A stretch of 38,170 nucleotides of DNA from Bacteroidaceae bacterium (GTDB lineage: Bacteria > Bacteroidota > Bacteroidia > Bacteroidales > Bacteroidaceae): NCBI GenBank assembly GCA_017557005.1, contig JAFZFZ010000065.1, forward strand, positions 1 through 38,170. Direction: 5' to 3'. How positions within the stretch are numbered: the stretch's first letter is position 1; every line of letters begins with the position of its first letter. A program made the translations under genes and the position numbers. Positions 23,312 to 32,041 of the stretch are shown piece by piece. The notes under the pieces were generated by a model. That model saw only the letters and a program-made list of their open reading frames with translations. It did not search any database and had not been told where the DNA came from.

Positions 23312-24171
23312 GGTATAAGGTAGCAAACCATGTATTTGAGGTAATACTACCATCAGAAGCAAATACAGAACTTCTGCTACCCTCATTCTGTCCCTTCATC
23401 TATATATCTAAGGATGAAGAGATAGAACCTTTATTATTTCTATTGGATACCACAACCTATTATCCACAAGAAGAAGGTGTGCTTATCGAAGAGTCGGAAA
23501 ACGACATGGGGCACATCACCATATGGAAAATAGAACAGGGCTATCGCATTGAGGCAAGACACATACTTGCCAACAAGCGCCATGCGATGATAGCAGATAA
23601 GGAGTTTCGCACAATAAGAGCCTCCATACAATGGGAAGATGAATATGCATCGCAAATACTATGTTCAATGCTACGTATCGCATTTTCACAATCCCTATTA
23701 CGTGAAGATGGTATAGGTATACATGCTTCTGCCATTGCACATAATGGCAAATGTTTTCTATTTCTCGGAAAAAGCGGCACGGGCAAGAGTACGCACGCGG
23801 CACTTTGGTTGCAACATATAGAGAAATCAGAGCTCATCAACGACGATAATCCTGCTATACGAATTCAAGACAACATAGCCTATGCCTATGGCACACCCTG
23901 GAGCGGAAAAACGCCCTGCTACAAAAACATCGGTCTACCCATAGCAAAGATCACTCGCCTACAACAAGCACCAGCCAACATTCATAGACGGCTCAGTGAT
24001 ATAGAAGCATTTACCGCACTACTACCGAGTTGTTCGGTAATAAAACAAGACAAAAGGCTATACGAAAAGTTATGCGACAAACTCACTTGGTTGGCAGAAC
24101 ATACCCATATCGCATATCTTCAATGCCTGCCTGATAAGGAAGCTGTGATGCTGAACAAAGAAACAATATAG
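23308..24171 (+). CDS. HPr-kinase-like (HprK-related) kinase
   Basis: A 287-residue protein. I start it at ATG 23308, in the ATGA overlap, although the frame is open to 23224. The C-terminal half has the HprK fold marks: FLGKSGTGKSTHAALWL (P-loop at residues 154-162), ELINDDNPAIR (acidic pair), YGTPWSGKT and the RRLSDIEAF stretch. The N-terminal half is a variable beta domain. Relatives in some lasso-peptide clusters phosphorylate the precursor peptide's terminal serine. There is no HPr/PTS gene here, so a role in carbon control is unlikely. Confidence 0.78.
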   Translation: MRYKVANHVFEVILPSEANTELLLPSFCPFIYISKDEEIEPLLFLLDTTTYYPQEEGVLIEESENDMGHITIWKIEQGYRIEARHILANKRHAMIADKEFRTIRASIQWEDEYASQILCSMLRIAFSQSLLREDGIGIHASAIAHNGKCFLFLGKSGTGKSTHAALWLQHIEKSELINDDNPAIRIQDNIAYAYGTPWSGKTPCYKNIGLPIAKITRLQQAPANIHRRLSDIEAFTALLPSCSVIKQDKRLYEKLCDKLTWLAEHTHIAYLQCLPDKEAVMLNKETI

Positions 24172-24235
24172 AAGCATTGCAACTGCAATCATAATAAAAA
24201 AACATACGCATATATATCTATCTGAAAAAAATGTG

Positions 24236-24243
24236 TATATTTG
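24236..24243 (+). promoter_or_regulatory. Second promoter inside the polysaccharide locus
   Basis: TATATTTG fits TAnnTTTG and lies in the only AT-rich 123-base gap between the kinase gene and the next GT4, 51 bases before its ATG. It suggests that the GT4 and the export genes that follow can be transcribed separately from the first half of the locus. Confidence 0.6.
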
Positions 24244-24294
24244 CACGAATATATCACTAAGATTTTTCTCTATTGAGAAAAGCACACACAAGAG

Positions 24295-25410
24295 ATGAAG
24301 GTATTGCAGTTAGGGAAATTCTTTCCTATAAAAGGAGGAGTAGAAAAGGTTGAATATGATCTGATGAGAGGTTTGTCAGCTCATGGGATTGACTGCGACA
24401 TGTTGTGTGCTTCGAGCAGAAGAAGTGAGCAACAAATAAAACTTCATGCAAAGTTATTTTGTTGCCGCACATGGATAACGATTGCAGGTACAACTATAGC
24501 GCCATCAATGATTACAAGATTATGGCGCACATGTCGCGAATATGACATTATCCATGTGCATCATCCCGATCCAATGGCATGTTTGGCCTTGTTCTTTTCA
24601 AGATATCGAGGGAAAGTGGTGCTCCACTGGCATAGCGACATAATTAGACAAAAGAAACTATTAGGTTTGTATCGCCCACTACAGAATTGGTTGATACGAC
24701 GTGCCGACATTATCGTAGGAACAACACCCGTCTACATCAAAGAGTCGGAAGAGCTGAAAGACGCACAGCATAAGACCACGCATCTACTCATCGGCATCGA
24801 AGGAATCGTACCAAATCCAAATGGGGCCCAGCAACTACACGAATTGTACAATAATCGCAAGATTGTGTTCTCTTTGGGTCGATTGGTCCCCTACAAGGGG
24901 TACAGCTATCTTATAGAGGCTGCGCAGTACCTACCCGATGATTATGTGGTAGCCATAGGAGGCACAGGACCATTATACGATGAATTGAATCGTCTGATTA
25001 TTGACAAAGGATTAGAAGACAAGGTGAAATTATTAGGGTTTGTCAAAGACGAAGACGTTACAGCCTATTACACTGCTTGCAAAATCTTCGTTCTCCCCTC
25101 AATACAAAAGACCGAGGCCTTCGGTATCGTACAAATAGAAGCCATGAGCGGTGGAAAGCCTGTAGTAGCCACAACAATACCTGGCTCAGGAACATCATGG
25201 GTCAATGCACATGGCATATCTGGATTAAACGTCACTCCCAAGCAATCCAAAGAGTTGGCCGAAGCCATACTTAGCATTACAAAGGACGAAGACACCTATA
25301 TAAAGTATTGCCAAAATGCCCGTCAACGCTACGAGAGCGAATTCACTAAAGAAAAAATGATAAAAGGAGCTATAAACATTTACAATAAACAAACGAAAGG
25401 ACATGAATAA
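24295..25410 (+). CDS. Family 4 glycosyltransferase
   Basis: A 371-residue GT-B enzyme: MKVLQLGKFFPIKGGVEKVEYDLMRGL, IIHVHHPDPMA, VVLHWHSDIIRQKKLLGLYRPLQNWLIRRADIIVGTTPVY, IVFSLGRLVPYKGYSYLIEAA near 190-210, and SIQKTEAFGIVQIEAMSGGKPVVAT with the EX7E motif near 268-276. Mannosyl- or rhamnosyl-transferase-like members share this pattern, but specificity is not readable. It overlaps the Wza-like gene by 8 bases. Confidence 0.87.
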   Translation: MKVLQLGKFFPIKGGVEKVEYDLMRGLSAHGIDCDMLCASSRRSEQQIKLHAKLFCCRTWITIAGTTIAPSMITRLWRTCREYDIIHVHHPDPMACLALFFSRYRGKVVLHWHSDIIRQKKLLGLYRPLQNWLIRRADIIVGTTPVYIKESEELKDAQHKTTHLLIGIEGIVPNPNGAQQLHELYNNRKIVFSLGRLVPYKGYSYLIEAAQYLPDDYVVAIGGTGPLYDELNRLIIDKGLEDKVKLLGFVKDEDVTAYYTACKIFVLPSIQKTEAFGIVQIEAMSGGKPVVATTIPGSGTSWVNAHGISGLNVTPKQSKELAEAILSITKDEDTYIKYCQNARQRYESEFTKEKMIKGAINIYNKQTKGHE

Positions 25411-26227
25411 CTCATCTATTATAAAGCGAATAAAAAAATCCATTTGGCTACCATGCCTAATAGCAATCATTGCCCTATCTGGATGTACTGCACATAAGGA
25501 CATAGCCTATCTTCAGGATATGGAAATGGGACAGTTTTATCCTATAGGACAAAAACATGAACCCAGAATACACCGTGACGACAAATTAAGTATCACTGTC
25601 GCCAGCCAAAACACCCCGGAGTTGGCCATCCCTTTCAACATCCAGAACGGAACATACAATGTTGGAGAAGACGGAAAGGTTGACACTGCTACTCCTACAA
25701 CTAAAGAAAAGGGATACCGTGTAGATATAGATGGATATATAGACTTCCCGATGTTAGGAAAGTTACATGTAGAAGGGCTCACCATCAGCGAAGCTACAGA
25801 CCTTATAAAGAAACGCATTATAGAAGGAGGATATATCAATAGCCCTCTAGTAATGGTAGACATCATGAATTTCAAATATACAGTATTAGGAGCAGTAGGT
25901 CATAATGGTGTGATGACCGCCGATGGAGATAGAGTCACTCTGTTGGAGGCCATCGCCAATGCAGGAGACTTAAGTGCCAATGCTGCAATAAACCGTGTTG
26001 CTGTTATACGCGAGGTAGGAGAAACACGTCAAGTCTTCTTTCACGATTTAAGAAGCAAGGATTTATTTGAGTCACCATGCTTCTACCTACAGCAAAACGA
26101 CATTGTATACGTTGAGCCCAAGTATAAGAAAATCGACAAAGAGGAACGCATAATACAATATGGTACACTGATGCTGAGCATCGCTTCAACACTCAGCACC
26201 ATGATGTGGTGGATACGACAGATCTAA
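25403..26227 (+). CDS. Wza-like polysaccharide export lipoprotein
   Basis: A 274-residue outer-membrane export protein with a lipobox LSGC near residues 25-28, the polysaccharide-export domain (HRDDKLSITVASQNTPELAIPFN) from about 55, two SLBB-like stretches (VEGLTISEATDLIKKRI; ADGDRVTLLEAIANAGDL), and a C-terminal hydrophobic helix (TLMLSIASTLSTMMWW). The helix and its tail fit a Wza-type outer-membrane secretion channel. It directly precedes its partner kinase. Confidence 0.9.
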   Translation: MNNSSIIKRIKKSIWLPCLIAIIALSGCTAHKDIAYLQDMEMGQFYPIGQKHEPRIHRDDKLSITVASQNTPELAIPFNIQNGTYNVGEDGKVDTATPTTKEKGYRVDIDGYIDFPMLGKLHVEGLTISEATDLIKKRIIEGGYINSPLVMVDIMNFKYTVLGAVGHNGVMTADGDRVTLLEAIANAGDLSANAAINRVAVIREVGETRQVFFHDLRSKDLFESPCFYLQQNDIVYVEPKYKKIDKEERIIQYGTLMLSIASTLSTMMWWIRQI

Positions 26228-26254
26228 CGTAACAAACTTGTAAATTCTCACCTA

Positions 26255-28639
26255 ATGAATAAATCTATGAACAAGAAAGAACAAGGCTTAAACATCTTAG
26301 ACCTGTTCTTCTATCTACTCTCCAAATGGCCCTGGTTCGTATTAGGAGTAGCCATATGTGGTGGGGCAGCCTATCTAAAGTATGCACATACTCCGTTTAC
26401 CTATTACCAATCGGCCACAGTCATCATCAAAGACCCGACCAATAAAAACACCTATTCTGCTGGTTTTGACCGATATGACAACCTGGTTAATAAAGTAAAT
26501 GTAGCCAACGAAATACTTCAGTTCCGTTCTAAAAGGCTCATGCGCGAAACGGTATTGCGCACGAAGGCAAATGTAAACTATCAGACAAAGATAAAGTTCA
26601 GATGGATAGAGTTGTATAGCAACTCACCCATAGCTGTAACTTTTCCTGATGCTATGCGTGACAGTCATGTGACATTCACCATCACACCAAAGGATAGTGC
26701 TACGATACAATTATCCCATCTTGCAGGTGCCGATGACGAACAAGTATATACTGTAAATACCAATGATACAATCATCCTGCACGGACAAAGAATCATCATT
26801 GCCCCCACCAGATATTATGGTGCTCAATGGTATGGCCAAGATATCAAGATAGAAAAATTACCTTTAGAATGGGTAGCCGACAGATACCGTAGCGCCGTAG
26901 GAATACGTCAAGAAGAGGATGAGGCCTCTATTCTCAAATTGGCCTTAAAAGACAACAATGCATTAAGAGCACAAAACATACTAAACACCATGGTAATCGT
27001 ATACAATGACATCACTGTAGACGACAAGAACCTGATGGTGCAAAACACAACCAACTTCATCAACGGACGACTTGCAGTAATTGAGAAGGAACTCGGAGGC
27101 GTGGAAGATGAGATTGTAAGTTTCAAAAAAGAGAATCAGATTATTGACCTTGGTTCGGCAGCAGGACAGTATACAAGCGAATCGCAAAAGTACAGTACTG
27201 AGGTAATGGAAACAAAAACTCAGTTGCAGGTTGCACAATACATTAAAGATTACCTGACCGACCCCTCAAAAGGCACTGAATTGATTCCCGCAAATACGGG
27301 CATCAGCGATATGAATATCGAGAGCCAGATCATGCAATACAACACGACGAAGATGAAACGTGACAAGCTACTCGATGATAGTAGCGAACGAAACCCCATC
27401 GTTGAAGGATTGAATGGCTCGTTGGCTGCAATGCGCCAAAGTATCATCAGCGCTGTTGACAACATGATCTTGAGCCTCAACGTAAGACTCAATGAGGTAC
27501 AAAAGCGAGAGACTGATGCACAAACCCGCGTGCAGGCTATCCCCACCAAGCAGAAACAAATGCTTACCATCGAGCGCCAACAAAAGATCAAGGAGAGCCT
27601 CTATATGTTCTTGCTCAACAAGCGTGAAGAGAATGCACTATCACAAGCCATGGTGAACGATAATGCATGGATTATTGATAGCGCCGAAGGCAGCATGTCA
27701 CCTATAGCTCCTACAAGAAATCGCATCCTATTCGTAGGCATCTTGATTGGTATAGCTATCCCTATGGGCGTATTCTTGGCAATACTCTTCCTTGACACGC
27801 GTGTTCATCACCGCAAAGACATAGAAAAAGAGGTTAATATACCTTTTATTGGAGATGTACCCGTAGACTCTGAACTGATGAAAGCAGGAAAGAAAAACCG
27901 TAATGCCATCGTTGTGAGTGAAGAGGGAACGGATATGTTATCTGAAGCCTTCCGAATATTGCGCACCAATATGGCCTTCCTGACCAAAGGAAATCCTGAC
28001 ACAAAGGTCTTAATGACCACCTCATTCAACGTCAGTGCCGGAAAAACATTCATCTCAAGAAACTTAGCAATGAGTTTGGCTTTTGCTAACAAGAAGGTAT
28101 GTATGGTTGACCTCGACCTGCGTAAAGGTACCCTGACTGGCCATGAGAACAGGAGCATCATGGGCGTGACAAACTATCTTATAGACCCGACAATGACTCT
28201 TGATGACATCATAAAGACAGACCACATATGCGATAAGGTAGCCATTATCCCTGCAGGAACAATGGCTCCTAACCCTGCCGAACTCCTTATGAGCGAGCGT
28301 CTGGACGATATGATAAAAGAGCTGAAGACACGATATGATTATATCATTGTGGATAGCGTTCCTGTAGGTATCGTTGCCGATGCCAGCATCACCAATCGAA
28401 TTGCCGACCTCACACTCTTCATCCTACGCATAGGACATCTCGACAAGCGCCAACTTCCTGACCTTGAAGAATTGTACGAAGAAAAGAAACTGAACAATAT
28501 GGCATTGATTCTCAATGGAAGCAATCCACGTAAGCAACAATATGGCTATGGATACGGATATGGTTACGGATATGGCTATGGGTACGGTTACGGATATGGC
28601 TATGGAAACGAAAAGAAAAAAGTTGGCTGCAAAATCTAA
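26255..28639 (+). CDS. Wzc-like chain-length regulator and BY-type tyrosine kinase
   Basis: A 794-residue inner-membrane protein: N-terminal Wzz domain with first membrane helix (WPWFVLGVAICGGAAYL, about 25-41), a periplasmic coiled-coil region, second helix (ILFVGILIGIAIPMGVFLAILFL, about 488-510), and a cytoplasmic kinase domain with Walker A SFNVSAGKT (590-598), Walker A' VCMVDLDLRKG (about 615-625) and Walker B YDYIIVDSVPVGIV near 695. The C-terminus carries eleven consecutive Tyr-Gly pairs (28541-28606) before NEKKK, an extreme form of the Tyr cluster that such kinases autophosphorylate. A second start, five codons in (MNKKEQGLNI), is possible. It controls polymer length and export with Wza. 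Confidence 0.9.
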   Translation: MNKSMNKKEQGLNILDLFFYLLSKWPWFVLGVAICGGAAYLKYAHTPFTYYQSATVIIKDPTNKNTYSAGFDRYDNLVNKVNVANEILQFRSKRLMRETVLRTKANVNYQTKIKFRWIELYSNSPIAVTFPDAMRDSHVTFTITPKDSATIQLSHLAGADDEQVYTVNTNDTIILHGQRIIIAPTRYYGAQWYGQDIKIEKLPLEWVADRYRSAVGIRQEEDEASILKLALKDNNALRAQNILNTMVIVYNDITVDDKNLMVQNTTNFINGRLAVIEKELGGVEDEIVSFKKENQIIDLGSAAGQYTSESQKYSTEVMETKTQLQVAQYIKDYLTDPSKGTELIPANTGISDMNIESQIMQYNTTKMKRDKLLDDSSERNPIVEGLNGSLAAMRQSIISAVDNMILSLNVRLNEVQKRETDAQTRVQAIPTKQKQMLTIERQQKIKESLYMFLLNKREENALSQAMVNDNAWIIDSAEGSMSPIAPTRNRILFVGILIGIAIPMGVFLAILFLDTRVHHRKDIEKEVNIPFIGDVPVDSELMKAGKKNRNAIVVSEEGTDMLSEAFRILRTNMAFLTKGNPDTKVLMTTSFNVSAGKTFISRNLAMSLAFANKKVCMVDLDLRKGTLTGHENRSIMGVTNYLIDPTMTLDDIIKTDHICDKVAIIPAGTMAPNPAELLMSERLDDMIKELKTRYDYIIVDSVPVGIVADASITNRIADLTLFILRIGHLDKRQLPDLEELYEEKKLNNMALILNGSNPRKQQYGYGYGYGYGYGYGYGYGYGYGNEKKKVGCKI
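28541..28606 (+). repeat. Eleven-unit TAYGGN hexamer repeat within wzc
   Basis: Eleven in-frame hexamers TA(T/C)GG(N) encode (Tyr-Gly)11. Synonymous third bases vary (TAT/TAC, GGC/GGA/GGT/GGG), which reduces slippage and suggests the peptide rather than the DNA is maintained. Confidence 0.9.
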
Positions 28640-28664
28640 AAAATATATGATAATTGCGCACGAT

Positions 28665-28698
28665 TTTGATAATTTATAACAATTTATCATTAACTTTG
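28665..28698 (+). promoter_or_regulatory. Promoter of the OmpA-family gene
   Basis: TAACTTTG at 28691-28698 fits TAnnTTTG. A TTTG at 28665-28668 gives a 22-base spacer, slightly long. The leader to the ATG at 28748 is about 50 bases. Confidence 0.6.
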
Positions 28699-28747
28699 CG
28701 ACGATAATCGACAAAACTACAAGAATATCAATACAATCGAGAAAGAT

Positions 28748-30016
28748 ATGAAAAAGTATTTATTGACAGCTGCTTTAGCGGCAATCGGTATCGTAGGTTA
28801 TGCCGATGATACAACAAGAAACTCTGCAGACTTTACCGAAGAGGTATACTACACCGACTCGAAAGGGTATAGCGTACAGACCAATAGTTTCTGGAAGAAC
28901 TGGTTTATCAGTGCTGGTGCTGGTGCGCAAACTATTTTCGGTGACCACGATAAGCAATTGGGTTGGGGCGACCGCATCACTCCCGCTTTTGACCTTGCGG
29001 TTGGTAAGTGGTTTACACCTGTCATCGGTGTACGCGGTATGGCAAGTGGCCTTACCCTAAAGGGCGCAGCTCAGGATTGGGGTAATTGGCTAAATCCTGA
29101 AGGAGGTTCTTACTCGGTAGGAGACACTCCCGCAGGCGATGAGCAATTCTGGAAAGACCATCACCTTTGGCATCAGGAATTCAAATACATCAATGGCCAT
29201 ATTGATGTAATGATTAATATGAGCAACCTCTTTTGCGGATTCAAGGAAGAGCGCGTATACAATGCTATCCCTTATTTTGGATTAGGATGGGTGGCCGCGC
29301 TTGAAAATGCCGACCGCTTGCCCGAGGGATATCGTCCTTCACGTGAGGTTGGTGCAAACATTGGTTTCATCAATCAATTCCGTTTGGGCCGCAACTTCGA
29401 TCTCAACGTCGATATCCGTGGCGGATATGTAAACGACCGCTTTGATGGAGAAGAGGGAGGCAGATACGGCGAGGGCATCCTTTCTACCACAGCCAACTTG
29501 GTATGGAAGATTGGCGGCAACACATGGGAGCGCAGCAAGACTATCGTGCGTTATGACAACCGCACTATCAACGAATTGCGCGACATGATGGATCAGCTCA
29601 GCCGCGACAACGAAGAATTGCAGAAGGCTCTGGATGACTGCAACAAGGCGAAGGCTGAAGCTGCTGCTAAGAAGATTGCAGTTGTAGCTCCTAACCTCGT
29701 AACCTTCAAGATTAACAAGAGCAACCTTTCTAAGGAGGCACGCGCTAACCTTGGTCTCTTGGCTGAAGTTATCAAAGAGAACGATGCAAATGTTGTATAC
29801 ACTATCACAGGCTATGCTGATGCAGCTACCGGCAACAAGGAAATCAACGACCGCTTGAGCAAGGAGCGTGCACAAGCCGTTTACGACTGCCTCATCAATG
29901 AGTTTGGAGTTAATCCTGATCAGCTCCGCATGGAGTACAAGGGTGGTGTAGAGAACATGTTCTACAACGACCCCGCACTGAGCAGAGCAGTTATCACACG
30001 CGGTGATTTGAAATAA
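28748..30016 (+). CDS. OmpA-family outer-membrane protein with peptidoglycan-binding domain
   Basis: A 422-residue protein: signal peptide (MKKYLLTAALAAIGIVGYA|DD), a beta-rich N-terminal domain (FISAGAGAQTIFGDHD ... FDLAVGKWFTPVIGVRGMASG), a coiled-coil linker (INELRDMMDQLSRDNEELQKALDDCNKAKAEAAAKK, about 275-310), and an OmpA C-terminal domain (LVTFKINKSNLSKEARANL ... YTITGYADAATGNKEINDRLSKERAQAVYDCL) with the Asp and Arg that bind peptidoglycan. Its own promoter and terminator make it a single transcript. OmpA-like genes commonly follow Wzc in this order; whether it takes part in export is not known. Confidence 0.88.
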   Translation: MKKYLLTAALAAIGIVGYADDTTRNSADFTEEVYYTDSKGYSVQTNSFWKNWFISAGAGAQTIFGDHDKQLGWGDRITPAFDLAVGKWFTPVIGVRGMASGLTLKGAAQDWGNWLNPEGGSYSVGDTPAGDEQFWKDHHLWHQEFKYINGHIDVMINMSNLFCGFKEERVYNAIPYFGLGWVAALENADRLPEGYRPSREVGANIGFINQFRLGRNFDLNVDIRGGYVNDRFDGEEGGRYGEGILSTTANLVWKIGGNTWERSKTIVRYDNRTINELRDMMDQLSRDNEELQKALDDCNKAKAEAAAKKIAVVAPNLVTFKINKSNLSKEARANLGLLAEVIKENDANVVYTITGYADAATGNKEINDRLSKERAQAVYDCLINEFGVNPDQLRMEYKGGVENMFYNDPALSRAVITRGDLK

Positions 30017-30041
30017 ACATTCATTTCGTCCAATAATACAT

Positions 30042-30073
30042 GAAGAGCATCCACTTTGGATGCTCTTCTTTTT
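30042..30073 (+). terminator. Terminator of the OmpA-family gene
   Basis: GAAGAGCATCC pairs with GGATGCTCTTC around a five-base loop, followed by TTTTTG. A strong intrinsic terminator 25 bases after the stop. Confidence 0.9.
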
Positions 30074-30120
30074 GTATTAGGCCGCAACATATATAGATCA
30101 TTCCCATTGGTTGTGTCCCC

Positions 30121-30167
30121 TGGATACTGCTCCGAAAAGTGTGTTTGGATACTGTTCCGAAAAGTGT
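30121..30167. repeat. Two near-identical 22-bp direct repeats, possible IS end
   Basis: TGGATACTGCTCCGAAAAGT then GT (30121-30142) is repeated at 30146-30167 with one C-to-T change and a three-base spacer. Paired terminal repeats of this sort are seen at the ends of IS21-family elements. No transposase remains, so this may be the scar of a lost element. The remainder of 30168-30260 shows nothing I recognise. Confidence 0.5.
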
Positions 30168-30265
30168 ATCTGAGTTAAGTAGTAAAAGAAAGGCCAGTCA
30201 TGTTTAGGAAGCTTTGACCTGAGAGACATTGGTTGTAGACCAAACTGAAAACAACACCATAATAA

Positions 30266-30292
30266 AAAAGGGATGCAATGCGCATCCCTTTT
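30266..30292 (-). terminator. Terminator of the GH51 gene
   Basis: AAAAGGGATGC pairs with GCATCCCTTTT around a five-base loop. On the minus strand the stem runs into TTTTTTATTAT, fitting termination of the arabinofuranosidase transcript. The plus strand also has a short T-run, so it may work both ways. Confidence 0.75.
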
Positions 30293-30354
30293 CTGTTTTA
30301 TCCTATTAGCGAGACTTAAATCTCGGCTAATGTTAAAGACTAAAATCCGAGTTC

Positions 30355-31929
30355 TTATTTCGCAATCTTCAGTGTCACGATACTCATTGCAGGAAGAGTC
30401 ACCTTGAGGCCCTCCTTGGTAATCTTAGCCCCCTTAAACTCGGCGAGGTTCACCACATCGGGTTGCTCGAATGAGTTGTGGTCACCAATATGCTTTGATG
30501 TGAGGATTTCGCCTGTTACCTTCTTACCCTTGAGGTCAGCAAGGTTGATGGTCACCTCTTGCTTCTGCTTCAGATCTACGTTGGCCAATGAGATGTGGAT
30601 AGCACCTTCGGCGTTCTTTGAGGCCGTAGCGCTCAACATAGGAAGTGTGCGTGTAGGCTCCTCGTCAGAGCGGCCGGGACGATAGCGCTCGTTCTTCACC
30701 TGCATCTCATCACAAGTAAGCTCCATGGGGATGAAGGTAGCGTCCTGGTGAGGCTTATACATCTTGAACACATAATAGGTAGGTGTGAGCACCATCTTGT
30801 CACCTTGAGTAAGAATCATTGACTGCAACACATTGGCAATCTGCGCGATGTTACACATCTGAATACGATCGGTATACTTATGGAACACGTTGAACGACAA
30901 AGCTGCTACGAAGGCATCACGCATGGTATTCTGTTGGAACAGGTGTCCACGTATGGTACCGGGCTCCTCGTCCCACCATGTACCCCACTCGTCTACCATG
31001 AGGCCCACGCGCTTGCGATTGTCGTAGCGGTCCATAATCTCCATATGCTTCTTCAGCACAGGCTCGATACCCAAGCACTTACCCAAGCACCAGTAGTAGT
31101 CATCCTCATTGAAGTTCAATGCCGAGCCCTTGCTACCGCTCCATGTGAGCACAGTGTAGTAGTGGAGCGACAAGCCACGCATGTGACCAGCAGCATTGCG
31201 CATGAGCACCTCTGTCCAGTTGTAGTCGTAGTCGCTGGCACCGCTGGCAATCTTGAAAAGATGGTTGCCGTTGTACTCGCGACAATAGGTCTGATAGCGG
31301 CGATAGAGGTCAGCATAATACTCGGGACGCATGTTACCACCACATCCCCAGCTTTCGTTACCTACGCCGATATATTTTACCTTCCAGGGCTCTTCACGAC
31401 CATTCTCCTTACGCAGCTTGGCCATAGGGCCATCCTTGGCGGTCATATACTCTACCCACTTGGCAGTCTCCTCTACCGAGCCACTACCTACGTTCATTGA
31501 CACATAGGGCTCACAACCGAGGATTTCGCAAAGGTTGAGGAATTCGTGCGTACCGAAGCTATTATCCTCTACGGTACCACCCCAGTTGTTGTTCACCATG
31601 CGGGGACGATTCTCGCGCGGACCGATACCATCCATCCAGTGATATTCATCGGCAAAGCAGCCACCCGGCCAACGAAGGTTAGGGATGCTGAGTTCCTTGA
31701 GCGCACCGAGCACATCGTTTCTATAACCTTGCGTGTTAGGGATAGCAGAGTCCTCACCCACCCAAAGTCCTCCATAGATACAGGTACCGAGGTGTTCGGC
31801 AAACTGGCCATAGATGTGACGACTGATGACATTCTTCGCCTCATCGGGGTGAAGGGTCACAGTAGCTTGACGCTGGGCTACCACTGGCAGTGCACACAGA
31901 AGCGCCACAGAGCATAAAAGTTTCTTCAT
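30355..31929 (-). CDS. Alpha-L-arabinofuranosidase, GH51
   Basis: A 524-residue enzyme with a signal peptide ([19 protein letters not shown]) that suggests action in the periplasm or at the surface. GH51 marks: [14 protein letters not shown] near 35-47, [15 protein letters not shown] near 84-98, acid/base Glu192 in [19 protein letters not shown] near 256, and nucleophile Glu314 in MVDEWGTWW. The C-terminal beta-sandwich ([25 protein letters not shown] ...) is complete. It releases arabinose from arabinan or arabinoxylan side chains. It is not next to SusC/SusD genes, so it is an orphan of any utilisation locus here. Confidence 0.93.
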   Translation of the reverse strand: MKKLLCSVALLCALPVVAQRQATVTLHPDEAKNVISRHIYGQFAEHLGTCIYGGLWVGEDSAIPNTQGYRNDVLGALKELSIPNLRWPGGCFADEYHWMDGIGPRENRPRMVNNNWGGTVEDNSFGTHEFLNLCEILGCEPYVSMNVGSGSVEETAKWVEYMTAKDGPMAKLRKENGREEPWKVKYIGVGNESWGCGGNMRPEYYADLYRRYQTYCREYNGNHLFKIASGASDYDYNWTEVLMRNAAGHMRGLSLHYYTVLTWSGSKGSALNFNEDDYYWCLGKCLGIEPVLKKHMEIMDRYDNRKRVGLMVDEWGTWWDEEPGTIRGHLFQQNTMRDAFVAALSFNVFHKYTDRIQMCNIAQIANVLQSMILTQGDKMVLTPTYYVFKMYKPHQDATFIPMELTCDEMQVKNERYRPGRSDEEPTRTLPMLSATASKNAEGAIHISLANVDLKQKQEVTINLADLKGKKVTGEILTSKHIGDHNSFEQPDVVNLAEFKGAKITKEGLKVTLPAMSIVTLKIAK

Positions 31930-31961
31930 AATATTCTATTATTAAAATTAGTATTCATGGG

Positions 31962-31969
31962 CGAAGATA
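31962..31969 (-). promoter_or_regulatory. Variant -7 box of the GH51 gene
   Basis: The minus strand reads TATCTTCG, 33 bases before the start codon; one base off TAnnTTTG. A matching TATCTTCG lies on the other strand 42 bases away. Confidence 0.45.
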
Positions 31970-32011
31970 AACATTTTTTGTCATTTTTACTATTCTTGTC
32001 TTTCTTTTTTG

Positions 32012-32019
32012 TATCTTCG
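32012..32019 (+). promoter_or_regulatory. Variant -7 box of nadE
   Basis: TATCTTCG, 22 bases before the nadE ATG at 32042, identical to the box for the divergent GH51 gene. No -33 TTTG at standard spacing; the upstream DNA is very T-rich. Confidence 0.45.
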
Positions 32020-32041
32020 CACCAATATAATATTATATAGC

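Noticed and set aside
21960..24171. Complete lasso-peptide gene cluster
   Set aside because: Asparagine-synthetase-like cyclase, transglutaminase-like protease and precursor are not present in the flanking DNA.
24172..24294. Precursor peptide gene in the gap after the kinase
   Set aside because: Only an eight-codon frame (MCIFARIYH-like) is present, overlapping the promoter box; too short and badly placed.
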